Assembly (NCBI RefSeq): GCF_008831285.2
Contig: NC_045148.1
Location: 124,001 to 188,000 of the forward strand
Direction of reading: 5' to 3'
Source of the DNA: Nymphaea colorata
Taxonomy: Eukaryota > Streptophyta > Magnoliopsida > Nymphaeales > Nymphaeaceae
DNA length: 64,000 nt
A program made the position numbers and the translations under genes. The notes under the pieces are model-generated. The model was not told the DNA's origin. It was given only the letters and a program-made list of their open reading frames with translations, and did no database searches. How positions within the stretch are numbered: the stretch's first letter is position 1; every line of letters begins with the position of its first letter. Shown one piece after another: positions 1 through 12,163 of the stretch.

Positions 1-1532
1 GTAGCCTTATGAGTCGATTCAACTGGCACATTAGATAGTTCACATCTGTTTTGAAACTCATAGTCTTCAACATTATTGTCGCTTATGGGAAGAGGCACAA
101 CGGCAGATTCAGCTAGTTCTTTTAATGTGGAGTAAGGAAACACTTTTTCATGAAAACAACATCTCTACTAATGAGGAGTTTTCTATTTTCTAAATCATAA
201 AATAAGCAGGCCTTTCTGCCAAAAGGGTAACCAAGGAAGACACATTTTCGTGCTCTTTTATCAAACTTGTCATTAGGATTTAGATTGGTTGCAAAACATA
301 AGCAACCAAAAACCCTTAGGTGTGAATAATTTGGTTTCCTTTGGAAGAGTTTTTCAAATGGTGTCCTTTTTTCAAGTAGTAGGGAAGGTGTTCGATTAAT
401 TAAATATGTTGCTGTCATTACACACTCACCCCAAAACCTATTTGGCAACTTTACTTGAAATTTTAAGGCACGTGCAACCGACAGGAGGTGACGGTGTTTT
501 CTTTCGACTACACCGTTCTGCTGGGGTGTATACGCACAACTTAACTCATGAATTATTCCTATTTCCTTGAACAGTTGTTCCATTTCATGAGAAATGAACT
601 CCATCCCATTATCTGACCTTAGTTTTAAAATAGTTGTATCAAACTGATTTTCAACTAAATTAATAAATCATTTTATGTTGTCCTTTTTTTCATATTTGTG
701 CCTCATCAAAAATATCCAAGTGGATCTAGTAAAGTCATCTACTATGCGCAGAAAATAATGAGCACTTGACATTGATTCCTGTGCATATGGTCCCCATATG
801 TCACAGTGCACAAGTTCAAAGGCTCTTAAAGAAGTGATTTCACTTGCATCAAAAAGCAATCTAGCTTGTTTTGCCATTGAACACACCTCACATAGGCATT
901 CAGAGAACTTTACCTCATGACAACATTCAGAAAACAACTTATTTCTAGTCATAGATGGATGACCCAATCTCATGTGCCAGAGATCGAGATGCATACCAGG
1001 TGAATACACTGTGGTGGAGACAAAATTTCTAAGATCTGGACAGGTAGAGCTTAGATTCCTGGTGCCACTTAGGTTAGGATGCAAACTAGTTGTTGTGCTG
1101 TTTGAGATATCTAAGCAATATAGTCCACCTTTCAGGCTATCAGCTCCAATCATCATCCTGGATGTTAAGTCCTGCAGGAAGCAACAAGAAGCATTGAAGG
1201 TAAGTTCACTGTTAGAGGATTTCAGTAACTGATAAAAGATTAAACCTGAATTTGGGAACATACAACACATTGGACAATGATAAGCCAAGAAGCAAGGTAA
1301 CACTTCCCTTATGAGTTGCATAGACGAACTGGTTATTAGAAAGGCGAACAGGGTATGGTTTCTCAAATTTGATGACGTTAGAGATAACTGAAATAGTTGA
1401 CGTCATATGATCACTGACACCACTGTCAATGATCCAGACGTCACTCGAAGAGGTCGACATACCTGCAAAGTTGACTTGGGATGATGAGCCCTTGTCCTTA
1501 AGAAGTTGGACAAATTTCATATATTCCTCCAT
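1..1532 (-). pseudogene. Copia A pol: protease and integrase, broken
   Basis: The protease (1532-1212) has WIIDSGVSDHM with the catalytic D-S-G and a downstream LSNVLYVPKFRFNLLSV block. A frameshift near 1230 leads into the GAG-pre-integrase zinc domain (LWHMRLGHPS then CEVCSMAKQ). The integrase core follows with HCDIWGP (first Asp), RSDNGMEF (second Asp) and NGVVERKHR (Glu), so the catalytic triad is still readable. An in-frame TGA at 670-668 splits the integrase, and a frameshift near 140-150 follows the VFLGYPFGRKA block. The remaining sequence to position 1 reads as the integrase-to-RT linker in another frame. Reverse transcriptase and RNase H are outside the window. Confidence 0.85.
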
Positions 1533-1562
1533 GGTAAAAGAAGGAACAAGTTCTTTGCTAGT

Positions 1563-2591
1563 TTAAGACATATTGGCATCAGGAATCAGATCACCATTGG
1601 TTGAAGCAGGTGCAACAAACACAGGTTCAGAGTTTTTTTCATTTGTAGCAGGTTTGTCACCACGTCCTTTGTCAGACCGGAATGTGGCATTGTTGTTTGA
1701 CGTTGGGTAACCATGCAGTTTGTAACAACGTTCTCTAGTATGTCCAGGAATTTGGCAGTACGTACATGTCACCTGAGGACGCCTCTAATATTTTCCCTTG
1801 TGTGAGCATGACCCACCAGTGTTGGACATCAGACTGATATGCTCAGAGGATGGAAGCAGACTTGCCTCCCTTTGTTTTTCTTCCTGTAGAATCAATGAGT
1901 ACACTTTTCCAAGAGAGGGTAAAGGTTCAATAAGAAGAATCTGACCTCGAATGGCATTGTAGGAGTCATTTAACCCCATCAGAAATTGAATGACCTTCTC
2001 TTTATCTTGCTTATCACAGAATTTTTTCATTGCCCCACAAGTACAAACAGGTGGTGGGTCATATGCGTTCAGTTCATTCCAATAGGACTTAAGTTTGGTA
2101 AAATATGTTGCTACAGATTAAGCATCTTGAACATGCCTATTCATGGCAGTTTTAATCTGGAACTTACACGGTACAGTACTTTGTGTGAATCATTCACATA
2201 GGTCCTTCCAAACTTCATGAGCAGAAGTTGCATAGATAACACTATCAAATATTTCTTTAGATAATGCATTGATGATCCAAGAGAGTACCATCGTATTGCA
2301 TCTTTTTCATGGAACATAGTCAGGAGAGTTAGGATTCGGTTCAACAATTGAACCACCCACAAATTCTAACTTATTCTTTACAGTTAATGCCATGATCATC
2401 GATCGACTCCATGATGCATAGTTTGAACCAACAAGAGGTTGAGAAACAAGTACAACACCTGGGTTATCTGAATGATGGAGGAAGAATGGGTTGATCAAAT
2501 ATGTCATGCCTTCAGAGTTGTTGCTGTGAGTTGAAACAACGGTGTGTGACGAGTTATCATCTCTTGCAGCCATGAGTGAAGACAACAACAA
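1563..2591 (-). pseudogene. Copia A gag, broken
   Basis: This is the retrotransposon capsid region. The N-terminal part (2591-2307) reads NPFFLHHSDNPGVVLVSQPL followed by a WSRSM motif, typical of the copia gag N-terminus. The middle (2030-1785) has the FLMGLNDSYNAIRGQILL pattern of plant UBN2-type gag. The C-terminal part (1772-1563) holds a CX2CX4HX4C zinc knuckle (CTYCQIPGHTRERC). Breaks: the N-terminal, middle and 2030-1563 parts lie in different frames, and the last part has in-frame stops at 1787-1785 and 1565-1563. The family assignment is firm, but the exact original start is not. Confidence 0.8.
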
Positions 2592-2625
2592 AAAACACCA
2601 AGAAGTTATGCCGAGGAAGGTCCTT

Positions 2626-2637
2626 GCTCTGATACCA
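2626..2637 (-). promoter_or_regulatory. Primer binding site, copia A
   Basis: The minus strand reads TGGTATCAGAGC, the usual plant retrotransposon primer binding site complementary to the 3' end of initiator methionine tRNA. It lies directly inside the LTR end at 2638. Confidence 0.85.
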
Positions 2638-2924
2638 TGTAAAAAGGAAGGAGCGACAGTGAGACGTATGTGGTTCTGCTGCAGAATTGCTCTGTAATAA
2701 GAACAGAGTAGTAGATACAGATGATAAGAAGAAATAAAAGCAACAATCCAAAAAACAGAGAAGGCAGAGCTCTGATCAGTGAGATGTCTATTTTCCTCGT
2801 CTTCTTTATTACAAAAGAATTATAACCTATATATACAAGAGGTGACCTTGGCAGCAAGGCAAACAACCCAACCAAATGGCAAATTACAGAAAGACCTTTA
2901 CAGGCCAGCAGGGTTGTTACAACA
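2638..2924 (-). repeat. 5' LTR of copia element A
   Basis: The inner edge is set by the primer binding site, because the LTR ends in ACA directly before TGGTATCAGAGC on the minus strand. The outer edge is inferred from a TGTTGTAACAACCC start at 2924, which gives a TG...CA LTR of about 287 bp. A TATA-like stretch (TATATATAGG, minus, about 2828-2837) lies roughly 90 bp into the LTR, where a U3 promoter is expected. The outer edge is the less certain one, since the partner LTR is outside the window. Confidence 0.6.
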
Positions 2925-5900
2925 AAAATATCAATTCTGATATTTTTACAATATGAGAAATTGAATTCAATGAGATAAAGAGGCTTCCAGAACCCTACGC
3001 ACTTCAGGAGAGATGTTAACAGCATGAACTTAATTATGACACTATGAAAAAACAGTGCTTTGTGAAACTAAGCTTCATTGGAATCCGCTCACTCTTAGTC
3101 CCATCGAACCAGGTTTTGGCTTGATGGTTGCCTTAACGAGGTGGTCCTCTGATGGATGCTATACATTAGTTCCCTTGCAAAATATCTTCTCACCAAAGTG
3201 CTAAAGTGATGCTTTGATATATTGTCAAGATGCCATATCAGCATGCAAGCTACAACAATTATATATGTATACATAGCTGTGAAGCCCCATGGGTGCTCCC
3301 GTTCCTGATCAAGTAAAAATATTTCACCATAATCACACAATTTGAACGGAAATCCCTTCTATTCTTTATTTCAGTTTACTGCATTTCTTTCTAGCTGTCA
3401 TACAGCTAATGAAAACTGTAAGAAGTATTAAATTTAAAGTACAGAAATAGACAGGGACTGGTGTAAGTAGGTGTCGTTTAAGTATTGAATTTTTAATCTA
3501 GCTGCTCGGTTCTGTAGTACAGGACATGTTCAATTGGAGTATTTACATGCAGTTGGTAGAGCTTACCGTTCTAACGATTTCGTACTTGGTTTTGTAATAT
3601 GCTTTCTTATAATTTTGTTTAAAATTAGACAGGGGCATGAGTGCATTTGCCAACGGTCTGTCCTCTAATGTCCTGTGAACTTTCTTCAAAAAGGTTTTCT
3701 TTATTTGATATGCTAATTAATGTATGAGTGTAACTAGCGAAAGAGGGGTAGTTCCAAAGTTTGTAATAGTATTAGCTGGTGGGCTGGAGCTGGTAAGCAA
3801 CCACTCTTTGTTTCCAACTCTCAGGCATCAACAAGCATATGCAAGATGGAGTACAGTGGGGGCATCACCTCAAAGTACCGAAAGTAGGTCTGGTACCTTA
3901 GGGGGATGGAATGAAGGGTAGGGCTTCGACCCTCTTGTTGGGTGGGTAGGATGAAACACTTCTCATGCTCACCAGCAGTGCTCGTTGTGGTTGAAGGAAT
4001 TTATTCGAATATTTATCACCTACATTCTAATTTCTCTACGGTGATTACATGAGGTTGCTTTTTATGTTCGCAAACTGACAACTTATAAATTCTGTAGGCC
4101 CATGAGGACTAACATTTTCTGGCTGCGTAATCCAATGCATGTTTAGTGGGCCCTATCTTTCAGATGCCTCCATGGAGAAGTTCGCTGGACGTCTGAAAAA
4201 CTCTAAACATGGAAACAGGAATTAGCTGTTTACGATCATGGAAACTGGCCTCATAAGTTTGTCCGTATTGCTTGGATTTTCTATGGCGCTTGCCACTGTT
4301 GAAATATTCTTCCTGTGGTTGATCGGTCTGACAGAGCGAACGAACGGCCAAAATGTTGATGGTCTGTAATTTGATCATGAAATATGTTTTGTATAAAGAC
4401 ATAAGCTATATATCAGGCTTATCACGAGATATAGCAAATATCTAGCTTCTCTTTTCACGGAAGTTTGAGATGGGCAACTATTTTTTCACAAGTGGAGACT
4501 CACGGAAGTAGAGACTCCTGCTGCTGTCCCATTTCATTCCTTTCTCTTCCTGGTCAATCCTTCCACTTAAAACTCCTGCTCACTCCATCAGGCAGAAACC
4601 ATGATACGAATTTTTACCTCCCTTTGGAACGAAACGTCTTATTCTCTCATTCTTTCCCAAATATTCCATCCGATGGTAGTATTATCCAAGAGGGTCTTTC
4701 TTAAGAATCCAAAGCTCGAATTTTTTGTCACAGAGGAAAATATTCTCTTTCCATTTACCCTTTTGACGAATACAAACAAGTCGGATCGAAATCTCTATGT
4801 GGATTTGGTCATGTGGCATGATTCTCTAGATCTGCCTAGACTTATTCTTGGTTGGTCCGCCGTTCCTATAGCCGGGCAATGTCTGGCGTTTGCGGATGCA
4901 TGTCAACGTTAGGCTTGTGATGATCTCTATGTTCTGGTCATCTGGGTGAGATTTGTCTAGCACGCTTCAGACTGTGACACACGGTCATTGTAGTTCCTGC
5001 ACAATTGTCATCATTAAAATGGCGTTCGGAGGTCGTTTTCCTTTCTTTGAGAATAGGCTGATGTTCAGAATACGCCCACTGAGTCATGCCCACGAGGGCC
5101 GCTGATGTTCAGTCAGGGCGGAGCCAGAAAATTCGAAGCGTTAGTTATAAAATTTTAAATTTTTTATGGAACGCCAAAAAAGTGAGCATTTTTTTGTAAG
5201 TTCGTGTAAGGAATTACCGACAGAGTGCTCACACTGCCTTGGCTCCTACATTCAGGAGACCTTTCGCGGCGGATCAGAAACTTGTGAACTATGCATTGCA
5301 TTTGGTGGACCCCCAGCCAAGCCAAGTTGTTCTGTTGGGGATCCATTGATTATGGGGGGGGGCACAAATCACATGTCATCAGCAACTTACATGTGCTTAT
5401 GGCCAAATAGGCCTGTCTCCAAAACTATTAAAAAAATCTCATTGATAATTCCATCTGAAGTCTTCTTCAGATTTTTCTTTATACTTGGTTTGTTGCAGTC
5501 GTAAGTTGCTTGGTTTTAAATATTTGTTCTCTCTTTTCAGTAAATTGTGCATCATGAAGCGAACATTTTCAACTCTTAGAAACTTCTGCAGTCTGGCATT
5601 TGATCTGTCCGTCTGAATCTTTTAAATATCTGGACACTTCTTTCGATACCATAAATCTATTAATACAAAAGCCATCATTTCTATATTAAGATGATCTTGA
5701 TGATGTTTGCATACGTACCTTCTTAGTTATTTTGTTATTTTCACTTTCCCTACTACCACTAGCTAGTAGTAAAAGTACCACCGTTTTCACGTCTCGTCTA
5801 CATCACTAGGTGGCTACTTTGTGGGGGCAAACAGTTGCATTGGCATATCCGGTACTGCTGACGAATACGGTCCGGTTCATAAATATAAATGACAGTGAAA

Positions 5901-6150
5901 TTTGTCAACCTAGAAATATTGTTTGTTTGCTAGAAATCATAATCTAAAAGCACATCTTCCCATTTCCAATTCCACTGAGTTGCTGTTCACATTAATGTGG
6001 GACAAGCAACGCAGGTCACGATTATATGTATGTAGAAGAAATGTACAGTCGATTATCTGGCAGATTGCATATTTTCTAGTGTAAAGTGCATCATTGTGAT
6101 CTTCATATCTAACATCATTGACACGAAAATGATTTTTTTTTTTAAATATA
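2925..6150. other. Spacer without recognisable genes
   Basis: Short open frames here (for example 4465-4912 +, 5166-5504 +, 4160-4402 -) match no family I recognise and have no supporting splice or codon signals. A short piece of the GGGCGGAGCCAG repeat family starts near 5113. The rest is A/T-rich unique-looking sequence. Confidence 0.5.
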
Positions 6151-6158
6151 TGAATGAA

Positions 6159-6523
6159 TAGGGACGTCAATATATCTGATTTAGATTGGATATCCAATCA
6201 AACCGTTTCAAAAAATAATCAAATATGAAAAAAAAATAATATTCAATTAAGAAATCAGATCGAATTAAGATTTAAGAAATAACATCTGATCGAATTTTGC
6301 GACATAAAAATATCCTCATTTTAAAATTAGATAGATTCGATTGAAAATTTGGATAGATATGAATGTAAAAAATTGGTTTTAGATGGTGAAAAATCTGTTT
6401 CGGATTCGAAATTCAATATGATTTTTCTTTATTTATATTTGAACCCGAAATTGAATTTGAATATGTGAATAAATAAAAAAGTAGATATGGTTAAGGGTAT
6501 ATTTGATTTCAATAACATCCCCA
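6159..6523. mobile_element. hAT-like MITE, about 365 bp
   Basis: This is an A/T-rich non-coding element with short terminal inverted repeats (TAGGGACGTCAAT at the left; the right end read inward is TGGGGATGTTATT, 9 of 13 matching). It is flanked by imperfect 8-bp direct repeats, TGAATGAA (6151-6158) and TCAATGAA (6524-6531), with one mismatch. An 8-bp duplication and a TAGGG(A/G)(T/C)GTCAAT-like end are typical of hAT MITEs. A related sequence lies in reverse orientation at about 17340-17720. Confidence 0.6.
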
Positions 6524-6531
6524 TCAATGAA

Positions 6532-8590
6532 TTTTATAAGCTAAAAGATTAACAAACAGTTGATTCTTAAACCTTGATTATCTTTTCGGCCTGCATTTCT
6601 CTTACCAATATCCATCAGAGAAAAGAGGAAGAAAGAATATAAACTAACGAGTCGTGATTGCTAGGATCGTTGGTAGTTAGGATGTAGGGTCCTTGTAGGA
6701 AGGAGCCGGAGTCTAGAATGATACCCTGACGGGCCCTTGTTTATTCAAAAGAAGAATTATATGAGAAGACAGTCTCCTGTGGAATGTTAAGGTGAAAAGT
6801 TTCTGTCAGATATGGAAAGGAAAAAGCCGTCAGCTACAACAACCCGTTGATGTCAAGGTGCTATGAGTTGACGAGAATTCTCAAATTTCTCAACTGCATT
6901 CATGGCCGGTGGAAATCATGGGGGTGGCTTTTCTCTTTTCCAGCATACGACATATAAGAGATGCATTTTCTTGTATTCAATAGTGTTAGTCCTTTAACAA
7001 TAAATTCTTCTTATTTGTTTGTTACGATATTTATGAAGTGGCCTAGGGGCTCATCAACAATTTCTTATGATCATGTTCGTGGCACGGCCTATGTAGCCCT
7101 CAACTTTGGTTGAAACTTGTTCTTCTTATTGAACATGTAGCGATAGGAGTTAGGATTAATTGGTTTTCACTTTTCCTGTGTGGGGTAATCTTTTTCCTTC
7201 CTTAAGTTTGGTGGAAATCCCTTCTCGGGGCCTCGTTTTAACTTGTGGGTTCTTGCATGGATAGTTGTGCATAACCTTCGATCTCACGAATACTTGAGCG
7301 CCAAAGAAAAGCAAGTCCATGCATGTGTTTGTGATAAATGATGCAGTTTTTGCTTTTCTCTTCTCAAGGAATGTAAAATGTAGAGGCAGAATGGCAAAAG
7401 ATTAATGCCAGAAATATTAATCAGCTGATGGCCTCCAATTGCTTCAAAAAAATGATGCAGTTTTTGCACTTTGGCTCTTCTATCCTAACTTAGCTAGCCT
7501 ACATTGGGAGGGCATAGATGCCTTCAAATTCAAACAGGTTAAGAGATCAATATCCAATAAGTGCATTTTAACAAATCTTGAGGGGTTTGCTTCAATCCTA
7601 GTCTGCAAACTTCGAAAAAGATATTGCTTTTGAGTGAATGAAAGCCTGCAAATGAGAGACAGAGCACCACCTTCCCTTTTCATTCCTCTTGCCCCGAGTG
7701 TTGGGGCTGAATCGAGCCAGTGCGCCTTCAACTTGGTGCCGTGCTCACGTGATCAATCGAATTGATGAGATGAGATCTTCTAAGCCCACCAACGTGACCA
7801 GCTATGTTTGATTGTTTTTATTCCAGGCATTTTGGTTTTTCCTCTTTAATCATGTCACAAAGAAACAAGGGATAGACAGAATGATATTGTTGCTTGGACT
7901 GTACAAATTGCTATAATGTGGAATTTGTTGATCTCTTCAGGCGTGCTTTTTGAGGCTGTTACCTTGGGAATCTTTTCTCATTCATTTTCATTGCATAATT
8001 TACTTTTGGTTAAACTGCAAAATGTTGGTATTCTTCCATGTGGCAGTAAGAACAGGAAGACACCAAAATTAAGAAGAAGGAAAGAATGGCTAGATAAACT
8101 TGGGGGACTCTCTATATGGACTGATGGATACTTTTCAAGGCAATGGTGGGGTCGAAAATGGAAGCTGGATGGTTAAGACTGGACCATGATAAACAAGATG
8201 TCTCAGTATTTGACTAGGCTTATATATATATATAAACTCAAACTTGCTAAGTGTAGGAAAAAATGGGCAAGACAAACTTCGAGGAAGTTCAATTCTTTAT
8301 TTTGTTTCTTCTGCTATCCACGCTGGGGTTAGGCAGACCTCTACCAGGTCCTGCCAATATAGAGGCTCCCTCAGTACAACACAGTACTTTCTTTTCTTTG
8401 AAAATTTTGAATTCATGGAGAGAGAGAGAGTCGCCGTCGCTAGCTATGCCCGTGACTGCTAATCAAACAGAACAACTTTGTATACTGACAAACTTCTACT
8501 CACATTGTCAAGATCGGTGCTGGAGATCATTCATTAGTTTTACATTATGATCCGGACAATTGGACCTCACTGGTTGGGTTGTAATCAGTG
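6532..8590. other. Spacer without recognisable genes
   Basis: The small open frames here (7439-7633 +, 7480-7731 -, 7916-8176 +, 8244-8550 +) resemble no known protein and overlap one another on both strands. A short TA microsatellite lies near 8221-8235 and a short GA tract near 8418-8430. I see no RNA gene or transposon protein. Confidence 0.5.
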
Positions 8591-8594
8591 TGAT

Positions 8595-8785
8595 CAGGGG
8601 CAGAGCTAGAAAATTTTCATTACAGGAGCCGAACCACAATTCTAAACTTTTAGGACTGAAATATAATTTTCCAAATTTTTTATATAAGTTTAACTAAAAT
8701 TTTTGAAACTTATACGTGACATTTTTGTTTTCTAAAAATGTGAGGGGGGTCATGGCCCCTGCCAGCCCCCCAACCTGATCTGCCC
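8595..8785 (+). repeat. GGGGCGGAG-family repeat copy
   Basis: The sequence begins CAGGGGCAGAGCTAGAAAAT, continues with an A/T-rich middle containing a TTTTATATAAGTTT-type block, and ends in a C-rich segment (GGCCCCTGCCAGCCCCCC then CTGATCTGCCCGAG). The start and the reversed end resemble each other (CAGGGGCAGA / CTCGGGCAGAT), suggesting short inverted termini. No convincing target duplication was found. Related copies are near 5113, 8945, 17003, 41127 and 44727. Confidence 0.5.
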
Positions 8786-8944
8786 GAGGATGATGGCTTT
8801 TTTGCTACTTGTGTCCCAAAAATACTGCTATTTAATTTTTAATCATTCATTTCAATGTAACAATTGTTGGACCTTGCGGTCTTAAAGAAATATATGGATT
8901 CATCACAAAACCAAACTTTTGGATACTATTCAAGGCGCCGACCA

Positions 8945-9055
8945 GGAGCGAAGCCAGAAATTTTCATGAGGCGGACTGAATTAAAGTTTTTAAATTTTGA
9001 CTAGAGCCGAAATATCATTTTTAAAAAATTTTAAGGGACAAGGCTCATGCGGGCC
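8945..9055 (+). repeat. GGGGCGGAG-family repeat, truncated copy
   Basis: This shares the family's opening (CCAGGAGCGAAGCCAGAAAT), the ATTAAAGTTTTTAAATTTT core and the GGGCCCTACC C-rich end, but is shorter than the copy 150 bp upstream. It looks like a decayed member of the same family in the same orientation. Confidence 0.4.
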
Positions 9056-9059
9056 CTAC

Positions 9060-11980
9060 CTTGGCACTGGTTTAGACTGTTATACCATTTAAAGTAAAAA
9101 CATATAATTTGAAAGTAAAATACCAATTAGACCTTAAGGTTAAACTCATCTTTCTCTCTCTAAACATTGCAATTGAATCTAATTAAGATTATGTATATAA
9201 GAAATTTTTCATGGGACTCCTACCATGGGGAAAGAGAAAAAACTGAGTACACCAGCAAAAGATGAAGTGAAACTCACAATGATTGTATTGTCTTTTATTT
9301 TTTTATGCCTTTGCAAAGGAGAATAATAAATATTCCTTTTGTCACCACGTTTACACCCTCGCGTTTCACTTTGAGATCAATATGAGCAAATTGATCAATC
9401 GACTTCTTCTCCTCGCCACAAGAATTCCACTATTCACTGACATGGGAACACACCGAAGAAAGAAGCGTCCATTTAGAAGTTTTACTAACGCAAGATTGTA
9501 TGGATACTTCAATTGGTTTTGTTGACTGTGCATTGCTTCAAGGGGCTAAAACCCAATTCATGGCTAGAGGATTTCCCTTTACTTGAGATTGTTCTGCACA
9601 CACACAGTGAGATTTTGCTGCAACCTCCATGAGATGATTGAAGTTTTTATTGAGGTAGGAGTGATACATAGAAAAGAAACAATAGTTTACAGGCACTTCT
9701 AGTCAAGTTGGCATCCAACATATTTCTTTTATGATGTAGACCTGTTACATGTGTGGCTCTTGCTTGCTGATGGTGCGCGACTTCAAGAGGACCCCCAACA
9801 CCTGCAATATAAATGAAACGACCATCCTCTGAGTTGTTTGATGCTTTCTGCCCCCTGCCCGATTCTCATCTCTTCACACTCACATGAACACACAAGCTCT
9901 GTAGCTAGCCCACCATTATTGGTTGGTTGCTTCTTCTGCAACTCCACCATTATTTCATTATTATTAAGTCCACATCGGCTGCTGTGTGACTTCACAGAGG
10001 GAGAGAGAGAGAGCAGTTCCTCGACATGTCATGATCCCTTGAGAAATTAGGGGCAATGCCATCACCTGCTTAGTCATTTATGATCTTAAGTGAAGGCATG
10101 GTGTTGCTAAGGTTTGACTTCAGCAAAAGCCTATTTTTTTATAAGAAATCAGTTTGTTGGAAGATGACTAGTATATATAATTGGCTTGTAACATCTTATG
10201 ACAATAATGAAATTTCTTCCTTCACTAACTATTTGTTTACGTTTTAAAGTGGTTTTGGTGGTTGGCATTTCACATCTTTACGGGCATGACTGCATGAGGA
10301 ACTTACTGTGGCATTTTAAAATGTATTATGAGAAAGAGTGATTACTGATTAGATTATGCTTTGCATCACTGTCTCTGGGATTGCAAGTTGCACATCAGAA
10401 GATCGATTCTTATGCGCGAAACCATGTGCTCATTTCACTGTCTTGGAAATATGTAGCCTTAGTCTACACCCAAAATTTGCTATTTTTGTATTAAAAAAAC
10501 TGCTTCTATAGTTTAAGTGCTCTTTAACGGTAAAAGCATACATATGACGGGTTTATCAGTTTTCTTTTGAAACCACAAGACATTCCTAAGTAAAATCACA
10601 AGTGGTATGGCATTATGTTTTCGCTAATGGGATCTCACCTTAGAGTTTTGTATGGTTGGGAAGGCGACATCATAAGTATGGCAAGTTATCGTTGAGGGGG
10701 TTGGCACAAGATATAGGGCAAGACTTAGTAGGCGGTCAGTTTCTATTTCGAGTTTTCAAGACATTCGCCCTATTTGTTGCAAAAAGAAGACACTGCTATA
10801 CAAGTTGAAGCATAGCAAAAACACATATTTTGAGGCACTAAAAGCAAACTTATGTCCTGAGGAAGAAAATGAGAAAGGATGAGGGTTTCGGTCGTTTTAT
10901 GAAGCAGTAGTTAAAACTAAGAGTGTCTAGACCTCCACACCACCAGCCTGATGGCTAATGAGTTTGACGCACTTTTTCATCACAAAAAAAGCTACTTTTT
11001 AGGAACACAGCAAGCACTACACAACTTGGTGAAAGTTTTCACCTCTTTGCTGATTCCCAAAAATTCCATTGCCATGTTGCGCTAAATAACTCACTAGTTC
11101 ATGCATGTGGTCCAGAAAGTGGCTAATTAATTTGATGGTAGACAAAATGATTTTGCATTTGGGTCCAAAAATGCCATGAGGGCTCTGCCCCAACACATAG
11201 ATTCGTGGTTGGACTTTGGGCATGGCTCCAAAAGCAAATGCAGGATGAACAGGGAAGAGGCCAACAATGGAGGCGATCCATTCTACCACCACTGTCAATC
11301 CATCCAAAAGACACATAATTATTTAGTTTGTGCAAATTCAACACAACCTCTATTGCACAAAGACATTTGAGAATAATTTATGGGCTAAAAACGACTTCAT
11401 AGTTTTGTTTGGTGTGATCGGGTAGGGTCACCCAATGGCCTGTACTTGTCAAGCTAGTCTTGTTAATTTGCATTAGAGATTCTCTTTATCTGTGGATTCT
11501 AATCATTCTCTTTGTTTAATGATAAGATAAAAATTTTCAATCTCTCTTCCATGACTTTCCAAGATTGAGTCTTTCAACTTTTAAGGGGAGGACAGAGGAA
11601 TCATTCTGAGGTCACTGTGTTTACTTTTTCACACAGATTCTAACCATTCTTTTTTCCTTTTTTTTTTCCAACTTGGGAATGGTTAACCCTTAGATTATTC
11701 CATGGCTTTCAAATTTGTACAGGGGTGGAACTTCTTGCCTTATTGAGTTGGAGTTGGTGGGTCTCTACAGTCTGGTTTTAATCGTGGGGTCCAGGCCCCC
11801 TCCAACCTCATCCCCGTTCTTAGGCTGGTATCTTGCCTTATGGCTCAGAAATATGGAGGAAAAACCAAAGGAAAATACAAATGACCCAAATCCCACAGCA
11901 CCCAGCTCCTCCCTATTTCTAATCAGATCCAACACCACCTAGAATATACAAGGAAAGAAGCTTCGTCCTCTTCTCGTATC
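9060..11980. other. Spacer upstream of the DUF868 gene
   Basis: No recognisable gene. Open frames at 9283-9525, 9783-10050 and 11017-11370 overlap on opposite strands and have no family resemblance. A short GA tract lies near 10001-10014. The last few hundred bases would include the promoter of the DUF868 gene, but no clear TATA box can be named with confidence. Confidence 0.45.
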
Positions 11981-12028
11981 ACTTTGAGAAAAGGAAAACA
12001 ATATCAAAGTCAATCTCTGTTCTGCTCG

Positions 12029-12058
12029 CTCTCTTTCTCTCTCTCTCTCTCTCTCTTT
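12029..12058 (+). repeat. TC-rich tract in the likely 5' UTR of the DUF868 gene
   Basis: A TTTCTCTCTCTCTCTCTCTC run lies about 105-135 bp upstream of the chosen start codon. Pyrimidine-rich TC tracts are common in plant 5' untranslated leaders. The same reading frame runs open through this tract, which is why a longer, Ser/Leu-rich N-terminus is possible on paper but unlikely. Confidence 0.6.
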
Positions 12059-12163
12059 CTATGTTGTGCCTCTGAAATCTTTCTTGGGCACCCAAGAAGT
12101 CGGCAGATAAGCAGCACCATCTCTGAGTTTTTCTCTCTCTCCATCTTCCTGCTGTCACAGAAA

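Larger units (their letters stand above)
1..2924 (-). mobile_element. Ty1-copia retrotransposon A, partial
   Basis: This is the 5' part of a Ty1-copia LTR retrotransposon read on the minus strand and cut by the window's left edge. In element order it shows the 5' LTR (2924 to 2638), a primer binding site matching the initiator-Met tRNA type (2637 to 2626), gag with a zinc knuckle, an aspartic protease with the D-S-G active site, a GAG-pre-integrase HHCC domain and the integrase core. Reverse transcriptase and RNase H would lie beyond position 1. At least three in-frame stops and several frameshifts break the reading frame, so it is not autonomous. Without the other LTR the target duplication cannot be tested. 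Confidence 0.9.

Noticed and set aside
2606-3025. 139-residue minus-strand frame over the copia A LTR
   Set aside because: It crosses the LTR and flank; the sequence is regulatory and repetitive, not coding.
8590-8790. 8-bp target duplication around the 8595 repeat
   Set aside because: Flanks (AGTGTGAT and GATGATGG) do not match.
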